From: Alphaproteobacteria bacterium UBA3002
GTDB lineage: Bacteria > Pseudomonadota > Alphaproteobacteria > Rickettsiales > UBA3002
DNA length: 25,949 nt
Assembly (NCBI GenBank): GCA_002346425.1
Contig: DDZS01000020.1
Location: 1,127-27,075 of the forward strand
Direction: 5' to 3'
Below the pieces are notes generated by a model. The model had not been told where the DNA came from. It searched no databases and worked only from the letters and a program-made list of their open reading frames with translations. The position numbers were made by a program, and so were the translations under genes. Position 1 is the stretch's first letter, and the number at the start of each line of letters is the position of its first letter. This document shows positions 1 through 7,118 of the stretch, piece by piece.

Positions 1-339
1 AAGCGTGAAGATGTGGAGCGTGGCCAGGTATTGTGTAAGCCAGGCAGCATTAAGCCGCACACGAAATTTAAAGCGGAAGCCTATATTCTGACGAAAGAAG
101 AAGGTGGCCGTCATACGCCGTTCTTCACCAACTACCGCCCGCAGTTCTACTTCCGTACGACGGATGTGACCGGGATGGTAAACCTGCCGGAAGGCACGGA
201 GATGGTGATGCCGGGCGACAACATTGCGATGGATGTTGAGCTGATCGCACCGATCGCGATGGACGAAGGTCTACGCTTCGCAATCCGCGAAGGTGGCCGT
301 ACCGTCGGCGCCGGTGTCGTGGCGAGTATTAGTGAGTAA
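1..339 (+). CDS. tuf: Elongation factor Tu, C-terminal part (5' end outside window)
   Basis: The frame is open from base 1 and ends with TAA at 339, giving the last 112 residues of a protein of about 395. EF-Tu is the GTPase that delivers aminoacyl-tRNA to the ribosomal A site. The fragment covers the end of domain 2 and domain 3: the motif VERGQVLCKPGS near its start, then FFTNYRPQFYFRTTDVTG, and a C-terminus RFAIREGGRTVGAGVV, all typical of the family. The GTPase domain is not in the window. It lies 28 bases upstream of rpsJ, as expected for the last gene of a str-type operon (rpsL-rpsG-fusA-tufA). The GTG at 13 is an internal valine codon, not a start. Confidence 0.97.
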   Translation, partial: KREDVERGQVLCKPGSIKPHTKFKAEAYILTKEEGGRHTPFFTNYRPQFYFRTTDVTGMVNLPEGTEMVMPGDNIAMDVELIAPIAMDEGLRFAIREGGRTVGAGVVASISE

Positions 340-367
340 TTGAGACAAAACGGTTAGGAACCAGACT

Positions 368-694
368 ATGATGTTGAACCAGAAAATTCGTATTCGCTTG
401 AAGGCCTATGACCATGCGGTCCTGGATCATTCAACGAAAGAAATCGTCAACACCGCCAAGCGTACAGGTGCGCAGGTGCGTGGTCCGGTTCCGATTCCGC
501 GTGACATTACACGCTTTACCGTGAACCGTTCGCCGCACGTGAACAAAAAATCACGTGAGCAGTTCGAGATTCGCACGCATAAACGTCTGATCGACATCGT
601 CGAGCCGACGCCGCAAACGGTAGACGCGCTGGGCAAGCTGGATCTGGCTTCAGGCGTGAATGTAGAAATTACGGTATTAGGAGATACCGCGTAA
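368..694 (+). CDS. rpsJ: 30S ribosomal protein S10 (NusE)
   Basis: 108 residues, against about 103 in the family. S10 sits in the head of the small subunit and, as NusE, also pairs with NusB in transcription antitermination. The N-terminus QKIRIRLKAYDHAVLD and the long loop with RGPVPIPRDITRFTVNRSPHV are diagnostic. Two tandem ATG codons (368 and 371) give an ambiguous start. The purine-rich TAGGAA at 355-360 is spaced well for either. First gene of the S10 cluster here, 35 bases before rplC. Confidence 0.98.
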   Translation: MMLNQKIRIRLKAYDHAVLDHSTKEIVNTAKRTGAQVRGPVPIPRDITRFTVNRSPHVNKKSREQFEIRTHKRLIDIVEPTPQTVDALGKLDLASGVNVEITVLGDTA

Positions 695-729
695 CCGCGG
701 TTGAGAAAGATTAAGTAGGAGACAAAGCC

Positions 730-1572
730 ATGCGTACCGGTGTAATCGCACAAAAAATGGGAATGACCCGCGTGTTTGACGAATTCGGCAATCACGTACC
801 TGTAACCGTCATGCAGTTGCAAGAACTGGAAGTGGTCGGGCATAAAACCGATGACAAAGACGGCTATACAGCGGTGCAACTGGGCTGCGGTGTGGCGAAA
901 GTGAAGCGCGTCAGCAAAGCGATGCGCGGCCATTTTGCGAAAGCAAAAGTGGAGCCTAAAAAGAAAGTGCAAGAATTTCGTGTACCCTCTTCGGCGCTGC
1001 CGCCTATTGGTTCAGAGATTCGTGCCAACCATTTTGTGGCGGGCCAGTATATTGATGCGTGTGGCGTGTCGATCGGTAAGGGTTTTGCCGGCGGGATGAA
1101 GCGTCACAACTTCCGCGGGCTGGAAGCCACCCACGGCGTGTCGATTTCTCACCGTTCACATGGTTCGACCGGTCAGTGTCAGGATCCGGGCCGCGTATTC
1201 AAAGGCAAGAAAATGGCCGGGCATATGGGTGCTGAGCGTGTGACTACACAAAATCTGGAAGTGGTACAAATTGACGAAGCACGTAACCTGATTTTAATCA
1301 AAGGTGCTGTACCAGGTGCCAAAAATAGCTGGCTGCGTATTACCGATGCGGTGAAAAAAGCACTGCCTTCGGAAGCGCCATTTCCCTTCGCTGAAGTGAA
1401 AAAAGCGGAAGCGAAAAAAGACGCGAAAGCAGATGACAAAACCGATCAGGTTGAAGATGCGTTAGCCGAAGGCGATCAGGTGGAAGTGGATCTGCTGACC
1501 GATGATAACGCACAAGCAGCGGAAGCGACGACCGGCAACGAAGCAGGCCAGGAAGAGAAGAAAGGCGAATAA
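730..1572 (+). CDS. rplC: 50S ribosomal protein L3 with long C-terminal tail
   Basis: L3 binds 23S rRNA near the peptidyl transferase centre and is an early assembly protein. Residues 1-210 are a normal L3: MRTGVIAQKMGMTRVF at the start, then HRSHGSTGQCQDPGRVFKGKKMAGHMG in the extended loop that reaches the catalytic centre. Residues 211-280 are an added low-complexity tail rich in A, E, D and K, net acidic, with no similarity that I recognise. The usual length is about 205-230. A clear Shine-Dalgarno AGGAGA ends 7 bases before ATG. rplD follows after 2 bases, so the tail is in frame and continuous with the operon and is not a separate gene. Confidence 0.98.
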   Translation: MRTGVIAQKMGMTRVFDEFGNHVPVTVMQLQELEVVGHKTDDKDGYTAVQLGCGVAKVKRVSKAMRGHFAKAKVEPKKKVQEFRVPSSALPPIGSEIRANHFVAGQYIDACGVSIGKGFAGGMKRHNFRGLEATHGVSISHRSHGSTGQCQDPGRVFKGKKMAGHMGAERVTTQNLEVVQIDEARNLILIKGAVPGAKNSWLRITDAVKKALPSEAPFPFAEVKKAEAKKDAKADDKTDQVEDALAEGDQVEVDLLTDDNAQAAEATTGNEAGQEEKKGE

Positions 1573-1574
1573 TC

Positions 1575-2195
1575 ATGAAAGCAAAGATCGTCACATTAGA
1601 TAATAAGGCGGCGGGCGATATTGAATTGTCGGATGCGGTCTTCGGTTTGGAGCCGCGCAAGGACATCCTTCATCGCGTGGTAGAATACCAACGTGCAAAA
1701 GCGCGCGCCGGTACCCACAAAACGAAAACGCGTAGCGAAGTTGCCGCGACGACCAAAAAGCCGTTTAAACAAAAAGGCACCGGCCGTGCTCGTCAGGGTA
1801 CGCTTGTAGGTCCGCACCAAGTAGGCGGCGGTAAAGCACATGGCCCGGTGGTGCGTGATCATGGGTTTAAACTGCCGAAGAAGGTGCGCGCATTGGGCAT
1901 GAAAATGGCGCTATCGGCTAAACAAAAAGCCGGTCAGTTGACTATTATCGATGTGTTAGAGCTGAAAAATGCTGGTACCAAGGGTCTGGCAGCGCAGCTG
2001 AAGCAATTGGGTTTTGAGAAACCTCTGTTTGTGACGGGCGCTCAAGTGAATCTGCCTTTCGCGCAATCGGCGCGTAATATTAAAGGCGTCGATGTGTTGC
2101 CGGTTCAAGGTGCAAATGTATATGACATTCTGCGTCACAAGGAACTGGTGTTAAGTAAAGAAGCAGCGGAAGCGCTGCAGCAACGTCTGGCCTAA
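1575..2195 (+). CDS. rplD: 50S ribosomal protein L4
   Basis: 206 residues, normal for the family. L4 lines part of the peptide exit tunnel. In enterobacteria it also represses its own operon, but the leader needed for that lies outside this window. The extended loop is visible at about residues 46-98 with the conserved KQKGTGRARQGT and GGGKAHGP. ATG is 2 bases after the rplC stop and its ribosome binding site lies inside the rplC tail codons, so translation is probably coupled. Confidence 0.98.
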   Translation: MKAKIVTLDNKAAGDIELSDAVFGLEPRKDILHRVVEYQRAKARAGTHKTKTRSEVAATTKKPFKQKGTGRARQGTLVGPHQVGGGKAHGPVVRDHGFKLPKKVRALGMKMALSAKQKAGQLTIIDVLELKNAGTKGLAAQLKQLGFEKPLFVTGAQVNLPFAQSARNIKGVDVLPVQGANVYDILRHKELVLSKEAAEALQQRLA

Positions 2196-2206
2196 GCGAG
2201 GGTAGT

Positions 2207-2674
2207 ATGAGCGACGAAGAGAAAAAAGCGGAAGACGCAGCGAAAAAGAAAGCTCCGGCGAAAAAAGCGGCTGCGGCGAAAGACGAAAAGCCTGCGAAAG
2301 CAGACGCCAAAAAAGCGGACAAAAAGCCGGCGGCGAAAAAAGAGAAGAAAGCCGACGTGAAAAAGTCTGGCAAACTGATCGATGATACCCGCCTGTATGA
2401 CGTGATCGTGCGTCCGATTGTGACGGAGAAATCTACCTTGGCAGCGGAGCAGGGCAAAGTAGTCTTCAAGATTTCACCGACTGCGACCAAAACGCAAGTG
2501 AAGTCAGCCGTTGAGCAGTTGTTCGGCGTGAAGGTAACGAAAGTCAACACCGTGCTGACCAAGGGGAAAGCCAAGCGCTTCCGCGGTCGTCAAGGACAGC
2601 GGAGCGATCAACGCAAAGCGATTGTGACATTGGCGGAAGGTCAGACAATCGACATCGCCGCTGGCGTAAAATAA
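2207..2674 (+). CDS. rplW: 50S ribosomal protein L23 with Lys/Ala-rich N-terminal extension
   Basis: L23 lies at the exit of the peptide tunnel and is the docking site for trigger factor and SRP in known bacteria. The L23 fold begins near residue 63 (LYDVIVRPIVTEKST) and runs to residue 155, with the conserved KVNTVLTKGKAKRFRGR loop at about 112-127. Residues 1-60 are an extension built almost only from K, A, D, E and P, resembling a histone H1-type tail. Most L23 proteins are 95-105 residues. The ATG at 2207 follows GAGGGTAGT, and no start codon with a good ribosome site is seen near residue 60, so the extension is probably translated. Confidence 0.96.
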   Translation: MSDEEKKAEDAAKKKAPAKKAAAAKDEKPAKADAKKADKKPAAKKEKKADVKKSGKLIDDTRLYDVIVRPIVTEKSTLAAEQGKVVFKISPTATKTQVKSAVEQLFGVKVTKVNTVLTKGKAKRFRGRQGQRSDQRKAIVTLAEGQTIDIAAGVK

Positions 2675-2701
2675 AGAGTTTAGAGTTAAGAGGGCACCAC
2701 T

Positions 2702-3541
2702 ATGGCATTGAAATATTTTAAGCCGATAACCCCTTCACAGCGCGAACTGGTCCAGGTGGACCGCTCGGAGCTGTATAAAGGCAAACCGGAAAAAACCCTG
2801 ACGGTCGGTCTGACCAAATCAGGTGGCCGGAATAATAACGGTCGCATCACCGCGTTCAATCGCGGTGGCGGACATAAGCGGAAATACCGTTTGATCGATT
2901 TCAAACGGAACAAATTCGACGTGACCGCTACGGTAGAGCGTATCGAATATGATCCGAACCGGACTGCGTTCATTGCGCTAATCAAATATGAAGACGGTGA
3001 GCTGAGCTATATTCTGGCACCGCAACGTCTTGCTGCGGGCGATAAAGTTGTCGCGGGTGAAAAGACGGATATTAAACCAGGCAATGCCATGCCGCTAAAA
3101 AACATTCCGGTCGGTACGATTATCCATAATGTGGAAATGAAAGCCGGTAAAGGTGGGCAGCTGGCGCGTGCAGCGGGATCTTACGTTCAATTGGTTGGTA
3201 AGGATTCTGGTTACGCGCAGATCAAATTGCGTTCGGGTGAATTGCGCATGGTGCGGGCGGAATGTCTGGCCACCATCGGCGCAGTGTCGAATCCGGATCA
3301 ACAAAACGTGAATATTGGTAAAGCTGGTCGTAACCGTTGGTTGGGTAAGCGCCCGACCGTACGTGGTGTGGCCATGAACCCGATCGATCACCCGCATGGT
3401 GGTGGTGAAGGTAAAACGTCCGGTGGTCGTCACCCGGTTAGCCCATGGGGTAAGCCGACAAAAGGTAAACGTACCCGTTCGAAAAAGAAGGATAGTTCAC
3501 TGATTATCCGTTCACGTCATCAGGCGAAGAAAAAACGCTAA
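2702..3541 (+). CDS. rplB: 50S ribosomal protein L2
   Basis: 279 residues, normal. L2 is needed for subunit association and peptidyl transferase centre structure. The family signature MNPIDHPHGGGEG is at residues 225-237, followed by the basic C-terminal tail KGKRTRSKKKDSSLIIRSR. The N-terminal half carries the OB-like RNA-binding region with GGRNNNGRITAFNRGGGHKR. ATG follows AAGAGGGCACC. It is followed by the longest gap of the S10 cluster (102 bases), which holds a promoter candidate. Confidence 0.98.
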   Translation: MALKYFKPITPSQRELVQVDRSELYKGKPEKTLTVGLTKSGGRNNNGRITAFNRGGGHKRKYRLIDFKRNKFDVTATVERIEYDPNRTAFIALIKYEDGELSYILAPQRLAAGDKVVAGEKTDIKPGNAMPLKNIPVGTIIHNVEMKAGKGGQLARAAGSYVQLVGKDSGYAQIKLRSGELRMVRAECLATIGAVSNPDQQNVNIGKAGRNRWLGKRPTVRGVAMNPIDHPHGGGEGKTSGGRHPVSPWGKPTKGKRTRSKKKDSSLIIRSRHQAKKKR

Positions 3542-3554
3542 TTAGGGTGCATTT

Positions 3555-3580
3555 GGCGCTTGACGAATAGGAAAAGCGCC
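3555..3580 (+). promoter_or_regulatory. 7-bp stem-loop overlapping the rpsS promoter candidate
   Basis: GGCGCTT (3555-3561) pairs perfectly with AAGCGCC (3574-3580) around a 12-base loop. It lies just after the rplB stop and overlaps the -35 box of the candidate rpsS promoter. In the read-through mRNA it could act as a processing or stabilising hairpin. It is not followed by a T run, so it is not a standard terminator. Confidence 0.45.
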
Positions 3581-3588
3581 ACTATGTT
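3560..3588 (+). promoter_or_regulatory. Internal sigma-70-type promoter candidate upstream of rpsS
   Basis: TTGACG (3560-3565) and TATGTT (3583-3588) are separated by 17 bases, matching the consensus at 5 of 6 and 4 of 6 positions. The preceding context CGCTTGAC is identical to that of the rpsM promoter candidate. A start near 3595 would leave a leader of about 50 bases before rpsS. This would give rpsS and the genes after it a supply independent of the upstream promoter. Confidence 0.5.
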
Positions 3589-3593
3589 CCCGC

Positions 3594-3613
3594 CTCCGAA
3601 GCCTGCTTCGGGG
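3594..3613 (+). promoter_or_regulatory. 8-bp hairpin at the predicted 5' end of the rpsS transcript
   Basis: Bases 3594-3601 pair with 3606-3613 (one G-U pair) around the loop CCTG. The stem begins 5 bases after the -10 box, where transcription would start. The same spacing is seen at rpsM. Confidence 0.45.
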
Positions 3614-3643
3614 TTAAAAAGAATAGTAAAAAAGTGAGGAAAG

Positions 3644-3922
3644 ATGCCACGCTCGGTTTGGAAAGGTCCGTTTGTTGACCGCTATTTGCTGAAAAAAGCA
3701 GAAGCAGCGCATGCTTCGGGCAAAAATCAGGTGATTCAGACATGGTCCCGCCGTTCGACCATCCTGCCGCAATTCGTTGGCTTAACGTTTGGCGTCTATA
3801 ACGGCAAAAAATTCATCCCTGTTCTGGTAACCGAAGAAATGATCGGTCACAAATTTGGTGAATTCTCTCCGACCCGTACCTATACCGGTCACGGCGCGGA
3901 TAAAAAAGCGAAGAAGAAATAA
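3644..3922 (+). CDS. rpsS: 30S ribosomal protein S19
   Basis: 92 residues, normal. S19 sits in the head of the 30S subunit with S13 and contacts A-site tRNA. Diagnostic stretches are MPRSVWKGPFVDRYLLKK, then TWSRRSTILPQFVG and VYNGKKFIPV, and FSPTRTYTGH near the basic C-terminus. A strong ribosome site GAGGAAAG precedes ATG. It is the first gene after the 102-base gap that holds the promoter candidate. Confidence 0.98.
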   Translation: MPRSVWKGPFVDRYLLKKAEAAHASGKNQVIQTWSRRSTILPQFVGLTFGVYNGKKFIPVLVTEEMIGHKFGEFSPTRTYTGHGADKKAKKK

Positions 3923-3924
3923 TC

Positions 3925-4302
3925 ATGAGTAAGGCAAAAACCCCTCGCGCGCTTGCGGATAACCAAGCCAAGGCTGTGCTGAACAATATTCGTATCAGCC
4001 CGATCAAATTAAATTATGTCGCGCGCTCGATCCGTGGCCTGTCGGCAGCGGAAGCGTTGAAGCAGTTAGCGTTCAGCCCGCGCCGTGTTGCGGTCGATGT
4101 AAAAAAGGTGCTGCAATCGGCGATTGCCAATGCAGAAAACAATCACGATCTGGATGTAGACCAGCTGGTCGTCAAAGAAGCGTATGTGGGCAAAGCCTTC
4201 GTTATGAAGCGCTTCCGGGCGCGGGCACGTGGCCGCGGGGCTAAAATTTTGAAGCCGTTCAGCAATCTGACGATCGTCGTCGAAGAGAAGGAAGCAGCCT
4301 AA
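3925..4302 (+). CDS. rplV: 50S ribosomal protein L22
   Basis: 125 residues, slightly longer than the enterobacterial 110. With L4 it forms the tunnel constriction through a long beta-hairpin, seen here as KRFRARARGRGAKILKPF followed by SNLTIVV. The N-terminal part ISPIKLNYVARSIRG is the conserved rRNA-binding helix region. It starts 2 bases after rpsS, and its stop overlaps the rpsC start by one base (TAATG), indicating coupled translation. Confidence 0.98.
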   Translation: MSKAKTPRALADNQAKAVLNNIRISPIKLNYVARSIRGLSAAEALKQLAFSPRRVAVDVKKVLQSAIANAENNHDLDVDQLVVKEAYVGKAFVMKRFRARARGRGAKILKPFSNLTIVVEEKEAA

Positions 4303-4979
4303 TGGGACAGAAAGTTAATCCAATCGCCCTGCGCTTAGGTATCAACAAGACCTGGGATTCGCGCTGGTATGCTGACAAAGAATATGCGGATAAGCTGCAT
4401 GAAGATTTGCGCGTGCGTAAATATCTGAAAGAGAAGCTCGGTGGTGCGGGTATTAGTCGTATCGTCATCGAGCGCCCGGATAAAAAAGCACACATCTCTA
4501 TTCACACGGCGCGTCCGGGTGTGGTGATCGGTAAAAAAGGTGCCGATATCGAGAAAATGAAAAAGGACCTTGAGCGCTTTACTGGCTCTGAAGTTCAGTT
4601 GAATATTGTCGAAGTACGTAAGCCTGAATTGGATGCGACCTTGATCGCGGAAGGCATTGCGCAGCAGCTAGAGCGTCGCGTGGCATTCCGTCGTGCAATG
4701 AAGCGCGCGGTACAGTCGGCGATCCGTCTGGGGGCGCAAGGCATTCGTATCAATACCGCGGGCCGTTTGGGTGGTGCAGAGATTGCGCGTACCGAATGGT
4801 ATCGTGAGGGCCGTGTGCCGTTGCATACATTGCGTGCAGATGTGGATTACGGGATCGCCAAGGCCTACACAACCTATGGTGTGATCGGGATTAAAGTTTG
4901 GGTCTTCAATGGTGAGATTCTGACCGAGGAAGAGCAGCAACAACAGCAAAACACGACCGTGTTGACGCCGGCTGCGTAA
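4302..4979 (+). CDS. rpsC: 30S ribosomal protein S3
   Basis: 225 residues, close to the usual 210-235. S3 forms part of the mRNA entry channel and helicase activity. The type II KH domain shows the GKKG loop at residues 77-80 within RPGVVIGKKGADIEKMKK. The C-terminal domain ends normally with VWVFNGEILTE and then has a short glutamine run (five Q) and TVLTPAA, a mild low-complexity tail. ATG overlaps the rplV stop by one base. Confidence 0.98.
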   Translation: MGQKVNPIALRLGINKTWDSRWYADKEYADKLHEDLRVRKYLKEKLGGAGISRIVIERPDKKAHISIHTARPGVVIGKKGADIEKMKKDLERFTGSEVQLNIVEVRKPELDATLIAEGIAQQLERRVAFRRAMKRAVQSAIRLGAQGIRINTAGRLGGAEIARTEWYREGRVPLHTLRADVDYGIAKAYTTYGVIGIKVWVFNGEILTEEEQQQQQNTTVLTPAA

Positions 4980-4991
4980 GGAGTAAAGAGC

Positions 4992-5405
4992 ATGTTGCAA
5001 CCAAAACGTACTAAATTCCGCAAGCAGCATAAGGGCCGTATTCATGGCAATGCAAAAGGCGGTTCGGATTTGAACTTTGGGTCGTTTGGCCTGAAAGCGC
5101 TTGAGCCGGAGCGGATTACGGCGCGTCAGATCGAGGCGGCACGTCGCTCGATTACTCGTCACGTAAAGCGTGTCGGTCGTCTTTGGATTCGTATTTACCC
5201 GGATGTGCCAGTAACGGCGAAACCGGCAGAAGTGCGTATGGGTAAGGGTAAGGGATCGGTCGACCGTTGGGTGGCGAAAGTAAAGCCGGGCCGTATCATG
5301 TTTGAAATCGACGGGGTGTCGGAAGATGTGGCGCGTACAGCTTTTGAGCGTGCGGCGGCCAAACTGCCGATTAAAACCAAATTTGTCGCACGGATTGAAG
5401 GATAA
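4992..5405 (+). CDS. rplP: 50S ribosomal protein L16
   Basis: 137 residues, normal. L16 organises the A-site and P-site tRNA elbows on the 50S subunit. Conserved stretches are MLQPKRTKFRKQHKGR, ITARQIEAARRSITRHVKR, and the loop RMGKGKGSVDRWVAKVKPG with the universally conserved arginine before MGKGKG. ATG follows AAGGAGTAAAGAG. rpmC follows after 3 bases. Confidence 0.98.
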   Translation: MLQPKRTKFRKQHKGRIHGNAKGGSDLNFGSFGLKALEPERITARQIEAARRSITRHVKRVGRLWIRIYPDVPVTAKPAEVRMGKGKGSVDRWVAKVKPGRIMFEIDGVSEDVARTAFERAAAKLPIKTKFVARIEG

Positions 5406-5408
5406 GTC

Positions 5409-5603
5409 ATGAAAGCGGAAGACCTGAAAGGTAAAACCTCAGATGAGCTGCGCGAAATGCACGGCTACCTGAAAAAAGAATTGTTTAACCTGCGCTTCCA
5501 AAAAGCGACGGGTGAGTTGAATAATACCGCACGGTTTAACGAAGTGCGCAAAGATATTGCGCGCGTCTTGACAGCGATGAACCAACAGAAGAAGGCAGCA
5601 TAA
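5409..5603 (+). CDS. rpmC: 50S ribosomal protein L29
   Basis: 64 residues, normal for this two-helix hairpin protein near the exit of the peptide tunnel, next to L23. The pattern DELREMHGYLKKELFNLRFQKATGEL followed by RKDIARVLT is the L29 signature. ATG is 3 bases after rplP, with the ribosome site GAAGGATAA inside the rplP end. Confidence 0.97.
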   Translation: MKAEDLKGKTSDELREMHGYLKKELFNLRFQKATGELNNTARFNEVRKDIARVLTAMNQQKKAA

Positions 5604-5605
5604 CC

Positions 5606-5845
5606 ATGCCAAAACGGATTCTACAAGGCCCGGTGGTCAGCAATAAAGGCGATAAAACGGTGATCGTTCGCATTGAGCGTAAGATTAAACACCCGCTGTA
5701 TAATAAAATTATCCGTCGCTCGAAACGCTATGCGGCGCATGATGAAGATAATAAGTGCCAGGTGGGCGACATTGTTCGGATTATTGAGATTCCGCCAATG
5801 TCTAAAACCAAGGCGTGGAAGGTCATGGAAGGAGATGCCGCATGA
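5606..5845 (+). CDS. rpsQ: 30S ribosomal protein S17
   Basis: 79 residues, normal. This OB-fold protein binds 16S rRNA early in assembly. Signature: LQGPVVSNKGDKTVIVRIERKIKHPLYNKIIRRSKRY, with the conserved DIVRIIEIPPMSKTKAW near the C-terminus. It starts 2 bases after rpmC, and its TGA overlaps the rplN ATG (ATGA), so S17 and L14 are translationally coupled. Confidence 0.98.
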   Translation: MPKRILQGPVVSNKGDKTVIVRIERKIKHPLYNKIIRRSKRYAAHDEDNKCQVGDIVRIIEIPPMSKTKAWKVMEGDAA

Positions 5846-6210
5846 TCCAGATGCAAACAAAGCTGGATGTGGCCGATAATTCCGGCGCACGTCAAGTCCA
5901 GTGTATTAAGGTATTGGGCGGCTCGCACCGTAACATCGCGTCGATTGGTGATGTGATTGTGGTGTCGGTAAAAGATGCGATTCCACGTGGCAAAGTCAAA
6001 AAAGGCGACGTGAAAAAAGCAGTGATCGTTCGTACGGCGAAAGAAGTGAAGCGCGCGGATGGTTCGGCAATTCGTTTCGACCGTAACGCGGCAGTGCTGC
6101 TGAACAATCAGAATGAGCCGATCGGGACCCGTATTTTTGGCCCCGTGGCGCGTGAGCTGCGTGCGAAGCGCTTTATGAAAATCGTCTCACTGGCTCCGGA
6201 GGTGCTGTAA
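5842..6210 (+). CDS. rplN: 50S ribosomal protein L14
   Basis: 122 residues, matching the family. I chose ATG 5842 over the in-frame GTG at 5815 because the protein then begins MIQMQTKLDVADNSGARQV as in other L14, the start overlaps the rpsQ stop by 4 bases, and GGAAGGAG (5827-5834) is well placed. L14 lies at the intersubunit bridge. Conserved AIPRGKVKKGDV, RFDRNAAVLLNNQNEPIGTR and the C-terminal FMKIVSLAPEVL are present. Confidence 0.98.
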   Translation: MIQMQTKLDVADNSGARQVQCIKVLGGSHRNIASIGDVIVVSVKDAIPRGKVKKGDVKKAVIVRTAKEVKRADGSAIRFDRNAAVLLNNQNEPIGTRIFGPVARELRAKRFMKIVSLAPEVL

Positions 6211-6211
6211 G

Positions 6212-6532
6212 ATGGCTGCAAAAATTAAAAAGGGTGACAAAGTGATCATCCTGACTGGTAAGGACAAAGGCAAAACCGGTGAAGTGCTGCGCGTATTGCC
6301 GCAGGATTCGCGCGCCGTTGTGCAAGGCGTGAATCTGGTAAAACGCCACCAGCGTGCATCGATGAATGGTGAAGCGGGTATCATTATCAAAGAAGCGTCG
6401 ATCCACTTGTCGAACATCGCGTTGGCCGATCCGAAAGATGGCAAAGCCACCCGCGTGAAATTTGAAACCAAAGACGGTAAGAAACAACGTATCGCGGTAC
6501 GTTCGGGTCAAGCTGTCGGCGAAGCCGCGTAA
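6212..6532 (+). CDS. rplX: 50S ribosomal protein L24
   Basis: 106 residues, normal. L24 is an assembly initiator that contacts the 5' end of 23S rRNA and the tunnel exit. The KOW motif is at residues 5-28: KKGDKVIILTGKDKGKTGEV. VVQGVNLVKRHQR follows as in the family. It starts one base after rplN, with GGAGG in the rplN end serving as ribosome site. Confidence 0.97.
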   Translation: MAAKIKKGDKVIILTGKDKGKTGEVLRVLPQDSRAVVQGVNLVKRHQRASMNGEAGIIIKEASIHLSNIALADPKDGKATRVKFETKDGKKQRIAVRSGQAVGEAA

Positions 6533-6548
6533 GCGAATAGAGGACGAA

Positions 6549-7106
6549 ATGGCAAAGCAAACTTTTACCACCCGTATGCATGAACGCTACACGAAAGAAG
6601 TCGTGCCAGCGATGAAAGAAAAATACGGCTATAAAAACGTCATGCAGGTGCCGTATCTGGAAAAGATCGTCATCAATATGGGCGTGGGTGAAGCGTCGCA
6701 AGATTCTAAATTGATGACCAGCGCTGTGGAAGAGCTGACGCTGATCGCAGGTCAGAAGCCGGTTGTAACACGTGCTAAGAAATCCGAAGCGGGTTTCAAG
6801 ATTCGTGAAAATATGCCTATCGGTTGTAAAGTAACCTTGCGTAAACATAAAATGTACGAATTTCTGGATCGTTTTGTGACTGTAGCAATGCCACGTATTC
6901 GTGACTTCCGTGGCGTGAGCCCGAAAAGTTTCGATGGCCGTGGCAATTACAACATGGGCTTGAAAGAGCAAATGATTTTCCCGGAGATCAACTATGATCG
7001 CGTGGACAAAGTGCGGGGGATGGATATCACCTTCGTGACAACGGCAACCAATGATGATGAAGCGCGGGCATTGCTCGAAGGTTTCAACATTCCGTTCCGC
7101 AAATAA
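6549..7106 (+). CDS. rplE: 50S ribosomal protein L5
   Basis: 185 residues, within the usual 178-187. L5 binds 5S rRNA and contacts P-site tRNA. The start is ATG 6549, preceded by AGAGGACGAA. An upstream in-frame start at 6462 would lie within rplX and is rejected. Signature parts are VPYLEKIVINMGVGEA, the RAKKSEAGFKIRENMPIGCKV loop and the FRGVSPKSFDGRGNYNMG region. The C-terminus ends GFNIPFRK as usual. Confidence 0.98.
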   Translation: MAKQTFTTRMHERYTKEVVPAMKEKYGYKNVMQVPYLEKIVINMGVGEASQDSKLMTSAVEELTLIAGQKPVVTRAKKSEAGFKIRENMPIGCKVTLRKHKMYEFLDRFVTVAMPRIRDFRGVSPKSFDGRGNYNMGLKEQMIFPEINYDRVDKVRGMDITFVTTATNDDEARALLEGFNIPFRK

Positions 7107-7118
7107 GGAAGTAACACA

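Noticed and set aside
5815..5841. GTG 5815 as the rplN start
   Set aside because: It adds nine residues not found in L14. ATG 5842 has the better ribosome site and overlaps the rpsQ stop.
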